A stretch of DNA of 64,000 bases from Amycolatopsis sacchari (GTDB lineage Bacteria; Actinomycetota; Actinomycetes; Mycobacteriales; Pseudonocardiaceae): NCBI RefSeq assembly GCF_900114035.1, contig NZ_FORP01000018.1:62001-126000 (forward strand), in the 5' to 3' direction. Under the pieces are notes generated by a model. It did not search any database and was not told the DNA's origin. It worked only from the letters and a program-made list of their open reading frames with translations. Below are positions 35,362 through 44,615 of the stretch, piece by piece (the stretch's first letter is position 1; each line of letters starts with the position of its first letter). The position numbers and the translations under genes were made by a program.

Positions 35362-36467
35362 GCGTCACCCGGAAGGCTGTGGCGGGCGCGGAACGGCTGG
35401 TCGTGAAGGTCGGTTCTTCGGCGCTGACCACGGCTGGGAGCGGTCTGGACGTCGAGAGGCTGAACGCGCTGGTGGACGCTCTGGCGGCCCGGATCGCGCA
35501 GGGCAGTCAGCTCGTCCTGGTGTCGTCGGGCGCCATCGGTGCCGGTCTCGCGCCGCTGGCGCTGGGCAAGCGCCCGAAGGACCTGGCGACGCAGCAGGCC
35601 GCGGCGAGCGTGGGGCAGTTGCAGCTGGCGCACGCGTACGCGGAGTCGTTCGGCCGGTATGCGCTCACGGTCGGCCAGGTGCTGCTCACGTCCGATGACG
35701 TGGTGCGACGGTCGCACTACCGCAACGCGCAGCGCACGTTTTCGCGGTTGCTCGCGCTGGGCGCGGTGCCGGTGGTGAACGAGAACGACACCGTCGCCAC
35801 GGAGGAGATCCGCTTCGGCGACAACGACCGGCTCGCGGCGCTGGTGGCACACCTCATCGGTGCCGACGCGCTGGTCCTGCTGTCCGATGTGGACGGTCTG
35901 TACGACGGCGACCCGCGCGACGGTGCGACGCGCAAGATCGCCGAGGTCGCGGATGACTCGGACGTCGAGGGCATCACGGTGGGCATGTCCAGTTCTGGAT
36001 TGGGCACGGGTGGCATGGTCTCCAAACTGGCCGCGGCGAGGACAGCCGCGGCGGCGGGGATCCCGGTTCTGCTTGCCGCGGCGAGCGAGGCGTCACGGGC
36101 GCTGAGCACGGCAGAGGTCGGCACAGCCTTCGCGGCGGCCGATTCGCGCCTGTCCGCGCGCCGGTTCTGGCTCGGCTACGCGGCAGGCCCAACGGGACGG
36201 CTCCAGCTCGACGACGGTGCGGTCGCCGCGGTCGTCCGCCGCCGCCGGTCGTTGTTGGCAGCGGGCATCACAGGCGTCAGCGGAGATTTCCAGGCCGGCG
36301 ACGTCGTTGAGCTGGTCGATCCGGCGCAGCGCGTAGTCGCCCGGGGTGTGGTGGCATTCGACGCCACCGAACTGCCCGAGCTCATCGGCCGCTCCAGCCA
36401 CGAACTGCCCGCGGAACAACGCCGAGAGGTCGTCCACGCGGACGATCTCGTGCCGCTGCGCCGCTGA
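35358..36467 (+). CDS. proB: Glutamate 5-kinase
   Basis: 369 residues. First step of proline synthesis. An amino-acid kinase domain covers about 1-255 ([69 protein letters not shown]) and a PUA domain the last 90 ([16 protein letters not shown]). GTG 35358 overlaps the obg stop (GTGA), the obg-proB order conserved in actinobacteria. proA is not next to it. Confidence 0.96.
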   Translation: MSVTRKAVAGAERLVVKVGSSALTTAGSGLDVERLNALVDALAARIAQGSQLVLVSSGAIGAGLAPLALGKRPKDLATQQAAASVGQLQLAHAYAESFGRYALTVGQVLLTSDDVVRRSHYRNAQRTFSRLLALGAVPVVNENDTVATEEIRFGDNDRLAALVAHLIGADALVLLSDVDGLYDGDPRDGATRKIAEVADDSDVEGITVGMSSSGLGTGGMVSKLAAARTAAAAGIPVLLAAASEASRALSTAEVGTAFAAADSRLSARRFWLGYAAGPTGRLQLDDGAVAAVVRRRRSLLAAGITGVSGDFQAGDVVELVDPAQRVVARGVVAFDATELPELIGRSSHELPAEQRREVVHADDLVPLRR

Positions 36468-36608
36468 GGCCGCGTCGTCGGTGGGCCGCTCGGGCCGACC
36501 GTGGTGGTGGCGTGCTGAGGTTGCCCGTGGTGGTGGTGCTGCTCCGGGCGCCGCCGTCGCTGCCTTGCTGAGGCCGCCTCCCGCCGCGAGCTGGCGGGGG
36601 TGCGGGCA

Positions 36609-36651
36609 GTGGGGCAGACGCTCGCTGTGGGGCAGACGCTCGCTGTGGGGC
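36609..36651 (+). repeat. Tandem 18-bp repeat downstream of proB
   Basis: GTGGGGCAGACGCTCGCT occurs at 36609-36626 and 36627-36644, followed by a partial third copy GTGGGGC. The surrounding 249-bp gap (36468-36716) also carries GCTGAGG four times (36463, 36514, 36567, 36681) and GTGGTGGTGG runs. No gene was recognised in it. Confidence 0.8.
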
Positions 36652-36716
36652 GGCACGGGGGCACCGCCCGCGGCTGCGCTGCTGAGGCCGAGCCCGGCGT
36701 GGGGGCCGCCAAGCCG

Positions 36717-38006
36717 TTAGCGCAGCTCGCTACCCCGCGTCTCCGGCAGCGTCAGGAGCACGAGGAACGTGATCACGGCGGCCACGGCCACGTACCAGAA
36801 GAACACCGTCGACAGGTTCGCCGCGGAAAGGGCGCTGATCACCAGCGGCGCGGTGCCGCCGAACACCGCGACCGTGAGGTTGTACCAGGCACCGATCCCC
36901 AGACCCCGCAGCGCCGTCGGGAACAGCTCGCTCATGATCGCCGGTGCGAGCGAGGACAACGCCGCGTACAGCCCGAGCCCCACGCAGAACACCACGAGCA
37001 GCCCTCCGAGCCCTGGCCGCACCAAAGCGGACAGTGGCACGATCAGGACGGCGGTCAGGCCGGACCAGACGTAGAGTTGCGGCTTGCGCCCGATCCGGTC
37101 GGAGAGCATCCCGTAGGGGTACTGCAGCATGACGAACAACGCGGTGCCCACCGACAACGCCAGGAACACGTCGACGTCGCTCGCGTGCCGGGTCTTCACG
37201 GCGAACGGTGTCAAGGCGCTGAAGAACGTGTAGTAGCACAGCGTCGACAGCATCGTGATCCCGATGAGTTGCCCGACGGCCTTCGGGTGCTGCCGCAACG
37301 TCGCCAGCAGCGGCCGTTCCACGCGACGCGCGGTCGCCTTGTTCTCCTCGAACTGCGTGGTCTCCACCAGACTGCGGCGCAGCCACAGGCCGATGGCGCC
37401 CAGTACCCCGCCCAGCAGGAACGGGATGCGCCAGCCGAACGAGTACAGGTCGGCTTTGTCCATCGTCCGCGCCAGCACGAAACCGAGCACCGAAGCGAGC
37501 AACACAGCCGATCCCGTCGAGATGTAGAAGAACGACGAGTAGCGGCCACGCCACCGCGTGGGCGCGATTTCGCCCAGGTACGCCGACGCGTTCGACACCT
37601 CACCGCCCAGCGACAGCCCCTGCGCGATCCGGGCCAGCAGGAGCAGGACCGGGGCCAGCCAGCCGACGAGGGAGAACGTCGGCAGGATGCCGATGACCAC
37701 CGAGCCGCCCGCCATCAGGCTGATGGTCAGGATCATGGCCGGCTTCCGCCCCCGCACGTCGGCGAACCTGCCGAGCAGGAACCCGCCCAGCGGCCGGAAG
37801 AAGAACGCCAGCGCGTAGGTGGCGAAGGTGTTGATCTGTGCCAGTGTCTCGTTGCCGGATGGGAAAAACGCCGTGGCGAAGTAGATGCTGAAGGTCGCGT
37901 AGATGGTCCAGTCGAACCACTCGAGGGCGTTGCCGACGCTGGCCGCGAACAGCTTGCGGAGCGGCAACCGGTGCCGGACCTCGGACTCGATCTTCGACTC
38001 GGCCAT
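36717..38006 (-). CDS. MFS metabolite:H+ symporter (MHS family)
   Basis: 429 residues, 12 helices. MHS hallmarks: GNALEWFDWTIYATFSIYFATAFFPSG in helix 1, FFFRPLGGFLLGRFADVRGRKPAMI (motif A), ARIAQGLSLGGEVSNASAYLGEIAP and SELFPTALRGLGIGAWYNLTVAVFGGTAPL. Relatives import alpha-ketoglutarate, citrate, proline/betaine or similar solutes; the substrate is not defined here. ATG 38006 has GGAGG 5 nt upstream and is preferred to the GTG four codons before it. Confidence 0.87.
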   Translation of the reverse strand: MAESKIESEVRHRLPLRKLFAASVGNALEWFDWTIYATFSIYFATAFFPSGNETLAQINTFATYALAFFFRPLGGFLLGRFADVRGRKPAMILTISLMAGGSVVIGILPTFSLVGWLAPVLLLLARIAQGLSLGGEVSNASAYLGEIAPTRWRGRYSSFFYISTGSAVLLASVLGFVLARTMDKADLYSFGWRIPFLLGGVLGAIGLWLRRSLVETTQFEENKATARRVERPLLATLRQHPKAVGQLIGITMLSTLCYYTFFSALTPFAVKTRHASDVDVFLALSVGTALFVMLQYPYGMLSDRIGRKPQLYVWSGLTAVLIVPLSALVRPGLGGLLVVFCVGLGLYAALSSLAPAIMSELFPTALRGLGIGAWYNLTVAVFGGTAPLVISALSAANLSTVFFWYVAVAAVITFLVLLTLPETRGSELR

Positions 38007-38075
38007 CAGTGCCTCCACCGCATCGCCCGATTGATGGAGATTGCCACACCGTCGGCTGTTTCGGAAGACTCCGTC

Positions 38076-40181
38076 CTAGTTCACCGCTGCGAGCGCGAAC
38101 GGCAGGACCGCGGGCGCACCTCCCTTCCGCAGCAGGCGCGCTGCCATCGTCATCGTCCACCCCGTGTCCACCAGATCGTCCACGAGCAGGACAGGCCCCT
38201 CTACAGTGGACAGTTCTGCGGCCAGGTCCTCCGGCAGGACAAGGCGTTGCCACAGGTCCGCCACCCGTTGCGCACTGTTCGCCCGCCGGGGTGCCGGCCC
38301 GTGCGCCTCGAGCGTGCCGAGGAGCCGTAACCTGCCCACCTCGGCGAACCGCGCCGCGAGGCTCTGCGTGAGGGTTGGCCTGGTGGCGGAGGCCATGGCT
38401 ACCACCGCAACGGGCCGCTGTGCCCAGTCCCATGCGGCGAGTACCGACACACAGGCCTGGAACACCGCTGCCGGTACCTCGGTGTCCGGGGCCGTAGGTC
38501 CGACCAGTTCCCGCAACCGGTTGCCCCAGCCCACATCGGTGAGCCGTCCGAGCGTCCGGCCCGGCTTGGCCTGCTCCTCCTCCGGGATCCGGCCGGACAA
38601 GGGCACGTCGAGAGTGCGCATCCCGGTGGGCCACTGCCGCCGCGGGCTCAGCTCGACACCCGGCTGCCGCAGCAGGCTCCCCGTTGTTTCGACGACGTTG
38701 GCGGAAACCCTTGCTTCCCGCCGGTTTCCCGTGCAGTTGTCACAGCGCCCGCAGGGTTGGGCGTACGGATCGTCCAACTGGCGTAACAGGAACTCCATCC
38801 GGCACCCGTCGGTCGCCTGGTACTCCAGCATGGCTCGCTGCTCCGCGCCGCGTGCCTCGCTCACGCGGCGGTAGCGTTCGGCTTCGTACTCCCAGCGCTG
38901 CCCGGTCGACTCCCAGCCACCGCGCACCCGCCGCACGGCGCCGTCGACATCGAGCACCTTGAGCACCATCTCCAGCCGCGACCGGGACAGCTCCACCTTC
39001 GGCTCCAGTGCCGCTGTCGACAGTGGACGGTCGGCTTCCGCCAGCGCGTCGAGCACCTGCGTGACCCGCCGCTCATCGGGAAACGCCAGTGAGCTGAAGT
39101 AGTTCCAGATCTCCCGGTCCTCCGCGCCGGGCAGCAGGATCGCCTCCGCCTTGCGCACGCCACGGCCCGCGCGGCCGACCTGCTGGTAGTAGGCGATCGG
39201 GGACGAGGGAGCGCCCAGGTGCACGACGAACCCGAGGTCCGGTTTGTCGAACCCCATGCCGAGCGCCGAGGTCGCCACCAGTGCCTTGACCCGGTTGCCC
39301 AGCAGGTCGTCCTCCGCTGCCTCCCGCTCCGCGGGATCCGTCTTGCCGGTGTACGACGCCACCTCGTACCCGTGCTCACGCAGCAGCCTCGCCACGTCGT
39401 CCGCCGCGGCGACCGTCAGGGTGTAGATGATCCCCGACCCCGGCAGCTCCGCCAGCTGTTCGGCGAGCCACGCGATCCGTGCCTCCGCCGTCGGCAGTTC
39501 CACGACAGACAGGTGCAGGCTCTCCCTGTCGAGCGGACCACGCAGCACCAGCGTGTCCGAACTGGTGCCCAGCCCCAGCTGCTCCGTCACGTCGGTGACC
39601 ACCCTGTCGTTGGCCGTCGCCGTGGTCGCGAGCACGGGCACTCCGGCGGGCAGCTCCGCCAGCAACGTCCGCAGCCGCCGGTAGTCCGGCCGGAAGTCGT
39701 GCCCCCAGTCGGAGATGCAGTGCGCCTCGTCGACCACGAGCAGCCCGGCCGAGGACGTCAGCTTCGGCAGGACCGCGTCCCGGAAATCGGGGTTGTTGAG
39801 CCGTTCCGGGCTGACGAGCAGGACGTCGACCTCCCCGGCCGCGATCCTGGCCTGCACCTCGTCCCACTCGTGGGGGTTCGCCGAGTTCACCGTGGCCGCC
39901 GCGATACCCGCGCGGGAGGCCGCCGCGATCTGGTTGCGCATCAGGGCGAGCAGCGGCGAGATGATGACCGTCGGCCCTGCTCCCTGTTGTCGCAGCAGCG
40001 CCGTGGCCAGGAAGTACACGGCCGACTTGCCCCAGCCGGTGCGCTGCACGACGAGCGCGCGCCGGTGCTCGGCGACCAGTGCTCTGATCGCCGTCCACTG
40101 GTCGTCGCGCAGCGTGGCACCGTCACCGGCCAGCGCCCGCAGCAGTGTGTCGGCTCGTTCTCGCAATTCCTGGATCTGCAC
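38076..40181 (-). CDS. recQ: RecQ family DNA helicase with C-terminal phosphoribosyltransferase-like domain
   Basis: 701 residues. Superfamily 2 3'-5' DNA helicase: Walker [12 protein letters not shown] (about 47-57), DEAH box [22 protein letters not shown] (about 147), helicase C domain ([35 protein letters not shown]) and zinc-binding Cys in CRMEFLLRQ and [10 protein letters not shown]. No HRDC domain follows; instead the last 170 residues end in [13 protein letters not shown] at about 664-676, the PRPP-binding motif of type I phosphoribosyltransferases. GTG 40181 has AGAGGTGG upstream. It is divergent from nadD. Confidence 0.88.
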   Translation of the reverse strand: MQIQELRERADTLLRALAGDGATLRDDQWTAIRALVAEHRRALVVQRTGWGKSAVYFLATALLRQQGAGPTVIISPLLALMRNQIAAASRAGIAAATVNSANPHEWDEVQARIAAGEVDVLLVSPERLNNPDFRDAVLPKLTSSAGLLVVDEAHCISDWGHDFRPDYRRLRTLLAELPAGVPVLATTATANDRVVTDVTEQLGLGTSSDTLVLRGPLDRESLHLSVVELPTAEARIAWLAEQLAELPGSGIIYTLTVAAADDVARLLREHGYEVASYTGKTDPAEREAAEDDLLGNRVKALVATSALGMGFDKPDLGFVVHLGAPSSPIAYYQQVGRAGRGVRKAEAILLPGAEDREIWNYFSSLAFPDERRVTQVLDALAEADRPLSTAALEPKVELSRSRLEMVLKVLDVDGAVRRVRGGWESTGQRWEYEAERYRRVSEARGAEQRAMLEYQATDGCRMEFLLRQLDDPYAQPCGRCDNCTGNRREARVSANVVETTGSLLRQPGVELSPRRQWPTGMRTLDVPLSGRIPEEEQAKPGRTLGRLTDVGWGNRLRELVGPTAPDTEVPAAVFQACVSVLAAWDWAQRPVAVVAMASATRPTLTQSLAARFAEVGRLRLLGTLEAHGPAPRRANSAQRVADLWQRLVLPEDLAAELSTVEGPVLLVDDLVDTGWTMTMAARLLRKGGAPAVLPFALAAVN

Positions 40182-40374
40182 GGGTCCACCTCTACCGGAT
40201 GCGGACGACGAAGACCGAATCCAAACCGTGCGAGTGGACCACTCATGCGTTTGTGAGCAGGAACACCACCCGGAAGGTGTCATGAGCGGGTTCCCCGGCC
40301 GTTCCACCGCTGTTCCGGCTCAGGGGAGGGGCCGGGCGCCTCCGGAGGTTCCCCTCGGACCGCCGGCGGCGGCA

Positions 40375-40413
40375 CCGCGCGTGGGCCGCGCTCCGGCTCC
40401 GGCCCACGCGCGG
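40375..40413. repeat. Perfect 14-bp-stem hairpin between recQ and nadD
   Basis: CCGCGCGTGGGCCG (40375-40388) and CGGCCCACGCGCGG (40400-40413) are exact reverse complements with an 11-nt loop. It lies just upstream of the nadD -10 region, between divergent genes, so a simple terminator role is unlikely. Confidence 0.8.
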
Positions 40414-40437
40414 ACCGAAGATCTATACGCTGCGGTT

Positions 40438-41031
40438 ATGTCAGCACGGCGTCTCGGGGTCATGGGCGGCACCTTCGATCCCATCCACCACGGTCACCTC
40501 GTCGCGGCCAGCGAGGTCCAGTCCCGGTTCGATCTCGACGAAGTGATCTTCGTACCGACGGGGCAGCCGTGGCAGAAGACCGGCCGCACCGTCACGAAGG
40601 CCGAGGACCGGTACCTGATGACGGTCATCGCCACGGCGTCGAACCCGAAGTTCTCCGTCAGCCGCGTGGACATCGACCGCGGCGGTGAGACCTACACCGT
40701 GGACACGCTGCGCGACCTGCACAGCGAGTACCCCGACGACGAGCTGTTCTTCATCACCGGCGCCGACGCCCTCGAACAGATCCTGACCTGGCACAACGCG
40801 GACGAGCTGTTCGACTACGCGCACTTCATCGGTGTCACCAGGCCCGGCTACCGGCTCAACGACCACCACCTGCCCAGCGGCAAGGTCACGCTTGTCGAGG
40901 TCACCGCGATGGCGATTTCGTCCACGGGGTGCCGGGAACGCGTGGAGCGGGGTGAGCCGATCTGGTACCTCGTGTCGGACGGTGTGGTGCGCTACATCGA
41001 CAAGAGACGGCTGTACCGCAAGCAGGAGTGA
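40438..41031 (+). CDS. nadD: Nicotinate-nucleotide adenylyltransferase
   Basis: 197 residues. Forms NaAD from NaMN and ATP in NAD synthesis. Nucleotidyltransferase motif [12 protein letters not shown] at about 10-21 and the C-terminal [13 protein letters not shown] (ISSTxxR). I start at ATG 40438 ([13 protein letters not shown]); TATACG/TACGCT (40424-40431) lies 6-8 nt upstream, so the mRNA may be leaderless. rsfS, gpgP and octT follow in the order seen in mycobacteria. Confidence 0.96.
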   Translation: MSARRLGVMGGTFDPIHHGHLVAASEVQSRFDLDEVIFVPTGQPWQKTGRTVTKAEDRYLMTVIATASNPKFSVSRVDIDRGGETYTVDTLRDLHSEYPDDELFFITGADALEQILTWHNADELFDYAHFIGVTRPGYRLNDHHLPSGKVTLVEVTAMAISSTGCRERVERGEPIWYLVSDGVVRYIDKRRLYRKQE

Positions 41032-41090
41032 GCCGGGCCTCCCAGGTACCCTCGATGAGCCGACAGATGCCCAGTCAAGAGGGAGCAGGA

Positions 41091-41471
41091 GTGGCAGCGA
41101 CGTCCCAAGCACGGGAGATGGCGACCGTGGCCGCGCACGCGGCGGCCGACAAGAAGGCCACCGACGTCGTGGTGCTGGACGTCTCCGACCAGCTCGTGAT
41201 CACCGACGTGTTCGTGATCGCGTCCGCGCCGAACGAGCGCCAGGTCGGCGCGATCGTCGACAGCGTCGAGGAGAAGCTGCGGCTGGCCGGTCACAAGCCG
41301 GTGCGCCGCGAAGGCGCCCGTGAGGGCCGGTGGGTGCTGCTCGACTACGTGGACCTCGTGGTGCACGTCCAGCACGACGAGGAGCGCGCCTTCTACGGCC
41401 TGGAACGGCTGTGGAAGGACTGCCCGCGGATCGAGGTCGCCGGGTTGACCGGCGGCGAGGGCGCCGAGTGA
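41091..41471 (+). CDS. rsfS: Ribosome silencing factor RsfS
   Basis: 126 residues. Binds L14 and blocks subunit joining under nutrient stress. Conserved DVVVLDVSDQLVITDVFVIASAPNERQVGAIVDSVE and WVLLDYVDLVVHVQHDEERAFYGLERLW. GTG 41091 follows GAGGGAGCAGGA; the frame is open back to 41028 but without similarity. It overlaps the next gene by 4 nt. Confidence 0.95.
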   Translation: MAATSQAREMATVAAHAAADKKATDVVVLDVSDQLVITDVFVIASAPNERQVGAIVDSVEEKLRLAGHKPVRREGAREGRWVLLDYVDLVVHVQHDEERAFYGLERLWKDCPRIEVAGLTGGEGAE

Positions 41472-42079
41472 GCTTGCGGCGCCTCGTGCTCTGGCGGCAC
41501 GGGGAGACCGATTACAACGCGGCCGGCCGCATGCAGGGCCACCTCGACTCGGCCCTGACCGAGGTGGGCTGGAACCAGGCGCGGTTCGCCGTGCCGGCGC
41601 TGGCCCGCTTCGAACCGGACCTGGTGATCGCCTCCGACCTGCGCCGCGCCACCGACACCGCCACCGTGCTGACGGAGGCGATCGGGGTGCCGCTGCGGAT
41701 CGACAAGCGGCTGCGGGAGACCCACCTCGGCGAGTGGCAGGGCAGGACCGGGGCCGAGGTCGACGTCGACTACCCGGGTGACCGGGCGCGCTGGCGGGTG
41801 GACGCGACCTGGGCGCCTCCGGGTGGCGAGTCGCGTGTCGAGGTGGCGGCCCGCGCTGCGGAGGTCGTGAACGACCTGCTGTCCGGTGACGAACCGCTGG
41901 AGACCGTGCTGCTCGCCGCGCACGGCGGCCTCATCACGGCGCTGACCGCCGGGTTGCTGGCGCTGCCCGTGGAGGCGTGGCCGCAGCTCGGGGGCATCCA
42001 CAACTGCCACTGGGTGGAGCTGAGCCGCCGGGACGGCGTCTGGCGGCTCAACGCCTACAACGCCGGCATGTACGGCTGA
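41468..42079 (+). CDS. gpgP: Histidine phosphatase, probable glucosyl-3-phosphoglycerate phosphatase
   Basis: 203 residues. Phosphoglycerate-mutase fold with LWRHGETDYN (phospho-His11), the second Arg in SDLRRATDTA, Glu in RLRETHLGEWQG and the distal His in LLAAHGGLITA. The mycobacterial protein at this exact position (after rsfS, before octT) is GpgP, which dephosphorylates glucosyl-3-phosphoglycerate in methylglucose lipopolysaccharide synthesis. Position supports that function; the fold alone does not. GTG overlaps rsfS (GTGA). Confidence 0.8.
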   Translation: MSLRRLVLWRHGETDYNAAGRMQGHLDSALTEVGWNQARFAVPALARFEPDLVIASDLRRATDTATVLTEAIGVPLRIDKRLRETHLGEWQGRTGAEVDVDYPGDRARWRVDATWAPPGGESRVEVAARAAEVVNDLLSGDEPLETVLLAAHGGLITALTAGLLALPVEAWPQLGGIHNCHWVELSRRDGVWRLNAYNAGMYG

Positions 42080-42080
42080 C

Positions 42081-42803
42081 GTGCCCCGCCTCCTGGTCTT
42101 CGGCGACTCGCTGAGCTTCCACGGCCCCGAAGGGCCCTGCGCCGCGGACGAACCGCGGCTGTGGCCGAACGTGACCGCCGCGGCACTGGGCGGGAGCGCG
42201 GACCTGGTGGCCGGCGCCGGCTGGAACGCGCGCGACCTCTGGTGGTCCCTCATCGGCGACCCCCGCGTGTGGGCCGACCTGCACAAGGTCGACGTCGTGG
42301 TGCTCGCCGTCGGCAGCATGGACACGCTGCCCTCGCCGTTGCCCACCTACCTGCGCACGGGGCTGCGCTACCTCCGTCCGGACGGGTTGCGCCGCGTCGC
42401 CCGTAAGGCCTACCTCGCTGCTCAGCCGCGGCTCGCGGTGGCGCTGCGAGGGCGGCCGACGGTGCTGCCCACGCGGCTCACCATCCACTACCTCGACACG
42501 GCCGTCGGAGCCCTGCGCATCCTCCGGCCGACACTGCCCATCGTCGGCGTACTGCCCAGCGTGCACAGGGCGGATTCCTACGGCGGGGTGCACACGGCGC
42601 GCGGGCCCGCTGAGGCGGCGATGCGCGAGTGGGGGCAGCGGGTGGGGGTTCCGCTGCTCGACCTGCCCGCCGTGGTCGGTGAGCACGTGCTCAGCGGGCG
42701 GGGCAACCCGGACGGCATGCACTGGGGCTGGGAGGGCCACGCCTCGGTCGGCAAGGCCATGGCCGCGCTCATCGGACCGTTGCTGGCCCCGGAAGCCCCG
42801 TAG
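42081..42803 (+). CDS. octT: SGNH-fold diglucosylglycerate octanoyltransferase-like protein
   Basis: 240 residues, no signal peptide, so cytosolic. Block I LLVFGDSLSFHG with Ser10, block III-like VVLAVGSMDTLPS, and a C-terminal DGMHWGWEGH with Asp and His. Length and neighbours match mycobacterial OctT, which adds octanoate to diglucosylglycerate. It begins at GTG 42081, one base after gpgP. Its TAG stop overlaps the degV -10 element. Confidence 0.78.
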   Translation: MPRLLVFGDSLSFHGPEGPCAADEPRLWPNVTAAALGGSADLVAGAGWNARDLWWSLIGDPRVWADLHKVDVVVLAVGSMDTLPSPLPTYLRTGLRYLRPDGLRRVARKAYLAAQPRLAVALRGRPTVLPTRLTIHYLDTAVGALRILRPTLPIVGVLPSVHRADSYGGVHTARGPAEAAMREWGQRVGVPLLDLPAVVGEHVLSGRGNPDGMHWGWEGHASVGKAMAALIGPLLAPEAP

Positions 42804-42806
42804 GCT
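42801..42806 (+). promoter_or_regulatory. -10 element (TAGGCT) of degV, leaderless
   Basis: TAGGCT begins with the octT stop codon and ends 6 nt before the GTG at 42813. Confidence 0.55.
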
Positions 42807-42812
42807 GGCGGC

Positions 42813-43670
42813 GTGCCGGTCGCCGTCATCACCGACTCCACCGCCCACCTGCCCGAAGGGTTCGCCGAGCGGTTCGCCATCCGGGTGGTGCCGCTGCACG
42901 TCCTCGTCGACGGCGAGTCGGCGCTGGACGGCGTCGACGTCGGGCCCGCGGCACTCGCGGAGGCGCTGGGGCAGCGGCGGATCGTGACCACGTCGCGGCC
43001 CACCCCGGGGGAGTTCGCGGCGGCGTTCCGCGCGGCGCTGGACGAGGGCGCGGACGCGGTCGTCTCGCTGCACCTGTCGAGCGAGATCTCCGGCACCTGG
43101 GAGTCGGCGGTGCTGGCCGCTCAGGAGGTCGGCCCTGACGTGGTGCGGGTGGTCGATTCGCGGGGGACGGCGATGGGGCTGGGGTTCGCCGCTCTGCACG
43201 CGGCGCAGGCGGCGGCGAAGGGGGCGTCTCCGGAGGAAGTCGAAAAAGCGGCCGTAGCGGCTGTGCGGGCGTCGAAGACGTTGTTCGCCGTGGAGACCCT
43301 GGAGTACCTGCGCCGGGGTGGCCGGATCGGGGCCGCGGCCGCGCTACTGGGGACGGCGCTGGCCGTGAAACCGGTGCTGCACATCGACGACGGGCGCATC
43401 AAGCCGCTCGAAAAGGTGCGGACGATGCACCGCGCCGTGGGACGGTTGGTGGATCTGGCGGCCGAGACGGCGGCGGGCGAGCCGGTCGAGGTGGCGGTGC
43501 ACCACCTCGCGTCGGCGGAACGGGCAGCCGAGCTGGCGAACCTCCTGGAGGAGCGGCTGACGGTGCCGGAGGGCTGTCTGGTGTCCGAACTGGGCGCGGT
43601 GATCGGTGCCCACACCGGGCCCGGCGTGATCGGCGTCGTGGTGCAGCGGAATCCGATCGGGTACCGCTGA
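42813..43670 (+). CDS. DegV family fatty-acid-binding protein
   Basis: 285 residues. DegV fold: VAVITDSTAHLPEGF at the N-terminus, TTSRPTPGEFAAAF, VSLHLSSEISGTWESAVLAA, VDSRGTAMGLGFAA and YLRRGGRIGAAAALLGTALAVKPVLHIDDGRI. These proteins bind a fatty acid and, in Firmicutes, act as FakB partners; no kinase is nearby here. It is in the mycobacterial position, after octT and before comEA. Confidence 0.92.
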   Translation: MPVAVITDSTAHLPEGFAERFAIRVVPLHVLVDGESALDGVDVGPAALAEALGQRRIVTTSRPTPGEFAAAFRAALDEGADAVVSLHLSSEISGTWESAVLAAQEVGPDVVRVVDSRGTAMGLGFAALHAAQAAAKGASPEEVEKAAVAAVRASKTLFAVETLEYLRRGGRIGAAAALLGTALAVKPVLHIDDGRIKPLEKVRTMHRAVGRLVDLAAETAAGEPVEVAVHHLASAERAAELANLLEERLTVPEGCLVSELGAVIGAHTGPGVIGVVVQRNPIGYR

Positions 43671-43793
43671 CCTTCCCGCTTTCACTCCACGGGCGGATCC
43701 GAGGCTGTTTCCGCGCCACAATCCGGTCCTTTTCCTGCCCGGTTTCCCCTCATCGGGGGTTCGGCGCAATTCCCCTGCGTCCATGATCGGCAG

Positions 43794-43820
43794 TTGTCCA
43801 CATACCCCCACTTGTCCACA
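43794..43820 (+). promoter_or_regulatory. Two DnaA boxes upstream of comEA
   Basis: TTGTCCACA occurs at 43794-43802 and 43812-43820, same strand, 18 bp apart. This is the high-affinity DnaA box of actinobacteria. The pair lies 42-68 bp upstream of the comEA -10 element in an otherwise featureless gap (43671-43874). Confidence 0.7.
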
Positions 43821-43861
43821 GCCACCTCATTTCCCACTTTCCCACCCCGCACCATTCCTCC

Positions 43862-43867
43862 TAGCGT
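43862..43867 (+). promoter_or_regulatory. -10 element (TAGCGT) of comEA, leaderless
   Basis: TAGCGT, 7 nt before the GTG at 43875, no ribosome-binding site. It argues against the earlier in-frame ATG at 43794, which falls on a DnaA box. Confidence 0.5.
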
Positions 43868-43874
43868 CGAAAGC

Positions 43875-44615
43875 GTGTTCGAACAACCTCTACCCCGGCA
43901 ACCGGCCTCCGCCGCCCGCAACCGGCTCCGCCAGCTCGCCGACCAGGCGCTGAGAGCGGAGCGTGAACCGCCCCTGGTGGGCAGGCTCGTCGAACGGTGG
44001 GTGCCTCCCGGGCTCACGCGAAGTCCGGCTCGCCGCCGACTCACCGCGATCCTCGCCGTGCTCACCGGAGTGCTGCTCCTCGTGGGCGGATCCATCATGG
44101 TGCTCGGAGGCGGTCCGTCGCCGGAACGGCCACCGCTGCTGCCGGCCGCGCACGACAGCCCGCCCGTGCCCGCTGGGTCGCCGTCGAAGGCCGCGGACGC
44201 CGCGCTCGTGATCAGCGTGGTCGGCAAGGTGCGCTCGCCCGGGCTCGTGACCGTGCCGAGCGGTGCCAGGGTCGCCGACGCGCTGAGCGCTGCGGGTGGT
44301 GCTCTCGACGGCACGGACATCACGGCGCTGAACCTCGCCCGCAAGCTCGCCGACGGCGAGCAGCTGTACGTGGGCATCGCCGCGCCGCCCGCGGCCGTGC
44401 CGGCCGATCCCGCGTCCGCGCCAGCCAAGATCAACCTGAATACGGCGTCGGCGGAGCAGCTCGACTCCCTGCCGGGAGTCGGTGCGGTGACCGCCAAACG
44501 GATCATCGAGTGGCGGACCCAGCACGGCGCCTTCGGGTCCATCAACCAGCTGCAGGAAGTCGACGGGATCGGCACGGCGAAGTTCGCCAAGCTCCGGGAC
44601 CAGGTGACGGTGTGA
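43875..44615 (+). CDS. comEA: ComEA family DNA-binding protein
   Basis: 246 residues. A cytosolic N-terminus, one membrane helix at about 56-76, an SLBB-type domain at 110-168 (VISVVGKVRSPGLVTVPSGARVADALSAAGG) and tandem helix-hairpin-helix motifs at 185-246 (INLNTASAEQLDSLPGVGAVTAKRIIEWR). It binds incoming double-stranded DNA at the membrane. GTG 43875 is chosen from the leaderless promoter. comEC follows with overlap. Confidence 0.9.
   Translation: MFEQPLPRQPASAARNRLRQLADQALRAEREPPLVGRLVERWVPPGLTRSPARRRLTAILAVLTGVLLLVGGSIMVLGGGPSPERPPLLPAAHDSPPVPAGSPSKAADAALVISVVGKVRSPGLVTVPSGARVADALSAAGGALDGTDITALNLARKLADGEQLYVGIAAPPAAVPADPASAPAKINLNTASAEQLDSLPGVGAVTAKRIIEWRTQHGAFGSINQLQEVDGIGTAKFAKLRDQVTV

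Noticed and set aside
43794-43820. DnaA boxes as part of oriC
   Set aside because: Only two boxes, no A/T-rich unwinding element and none of the dnaA/dnaN/rpmH neighbours of an actinobacterial origin.
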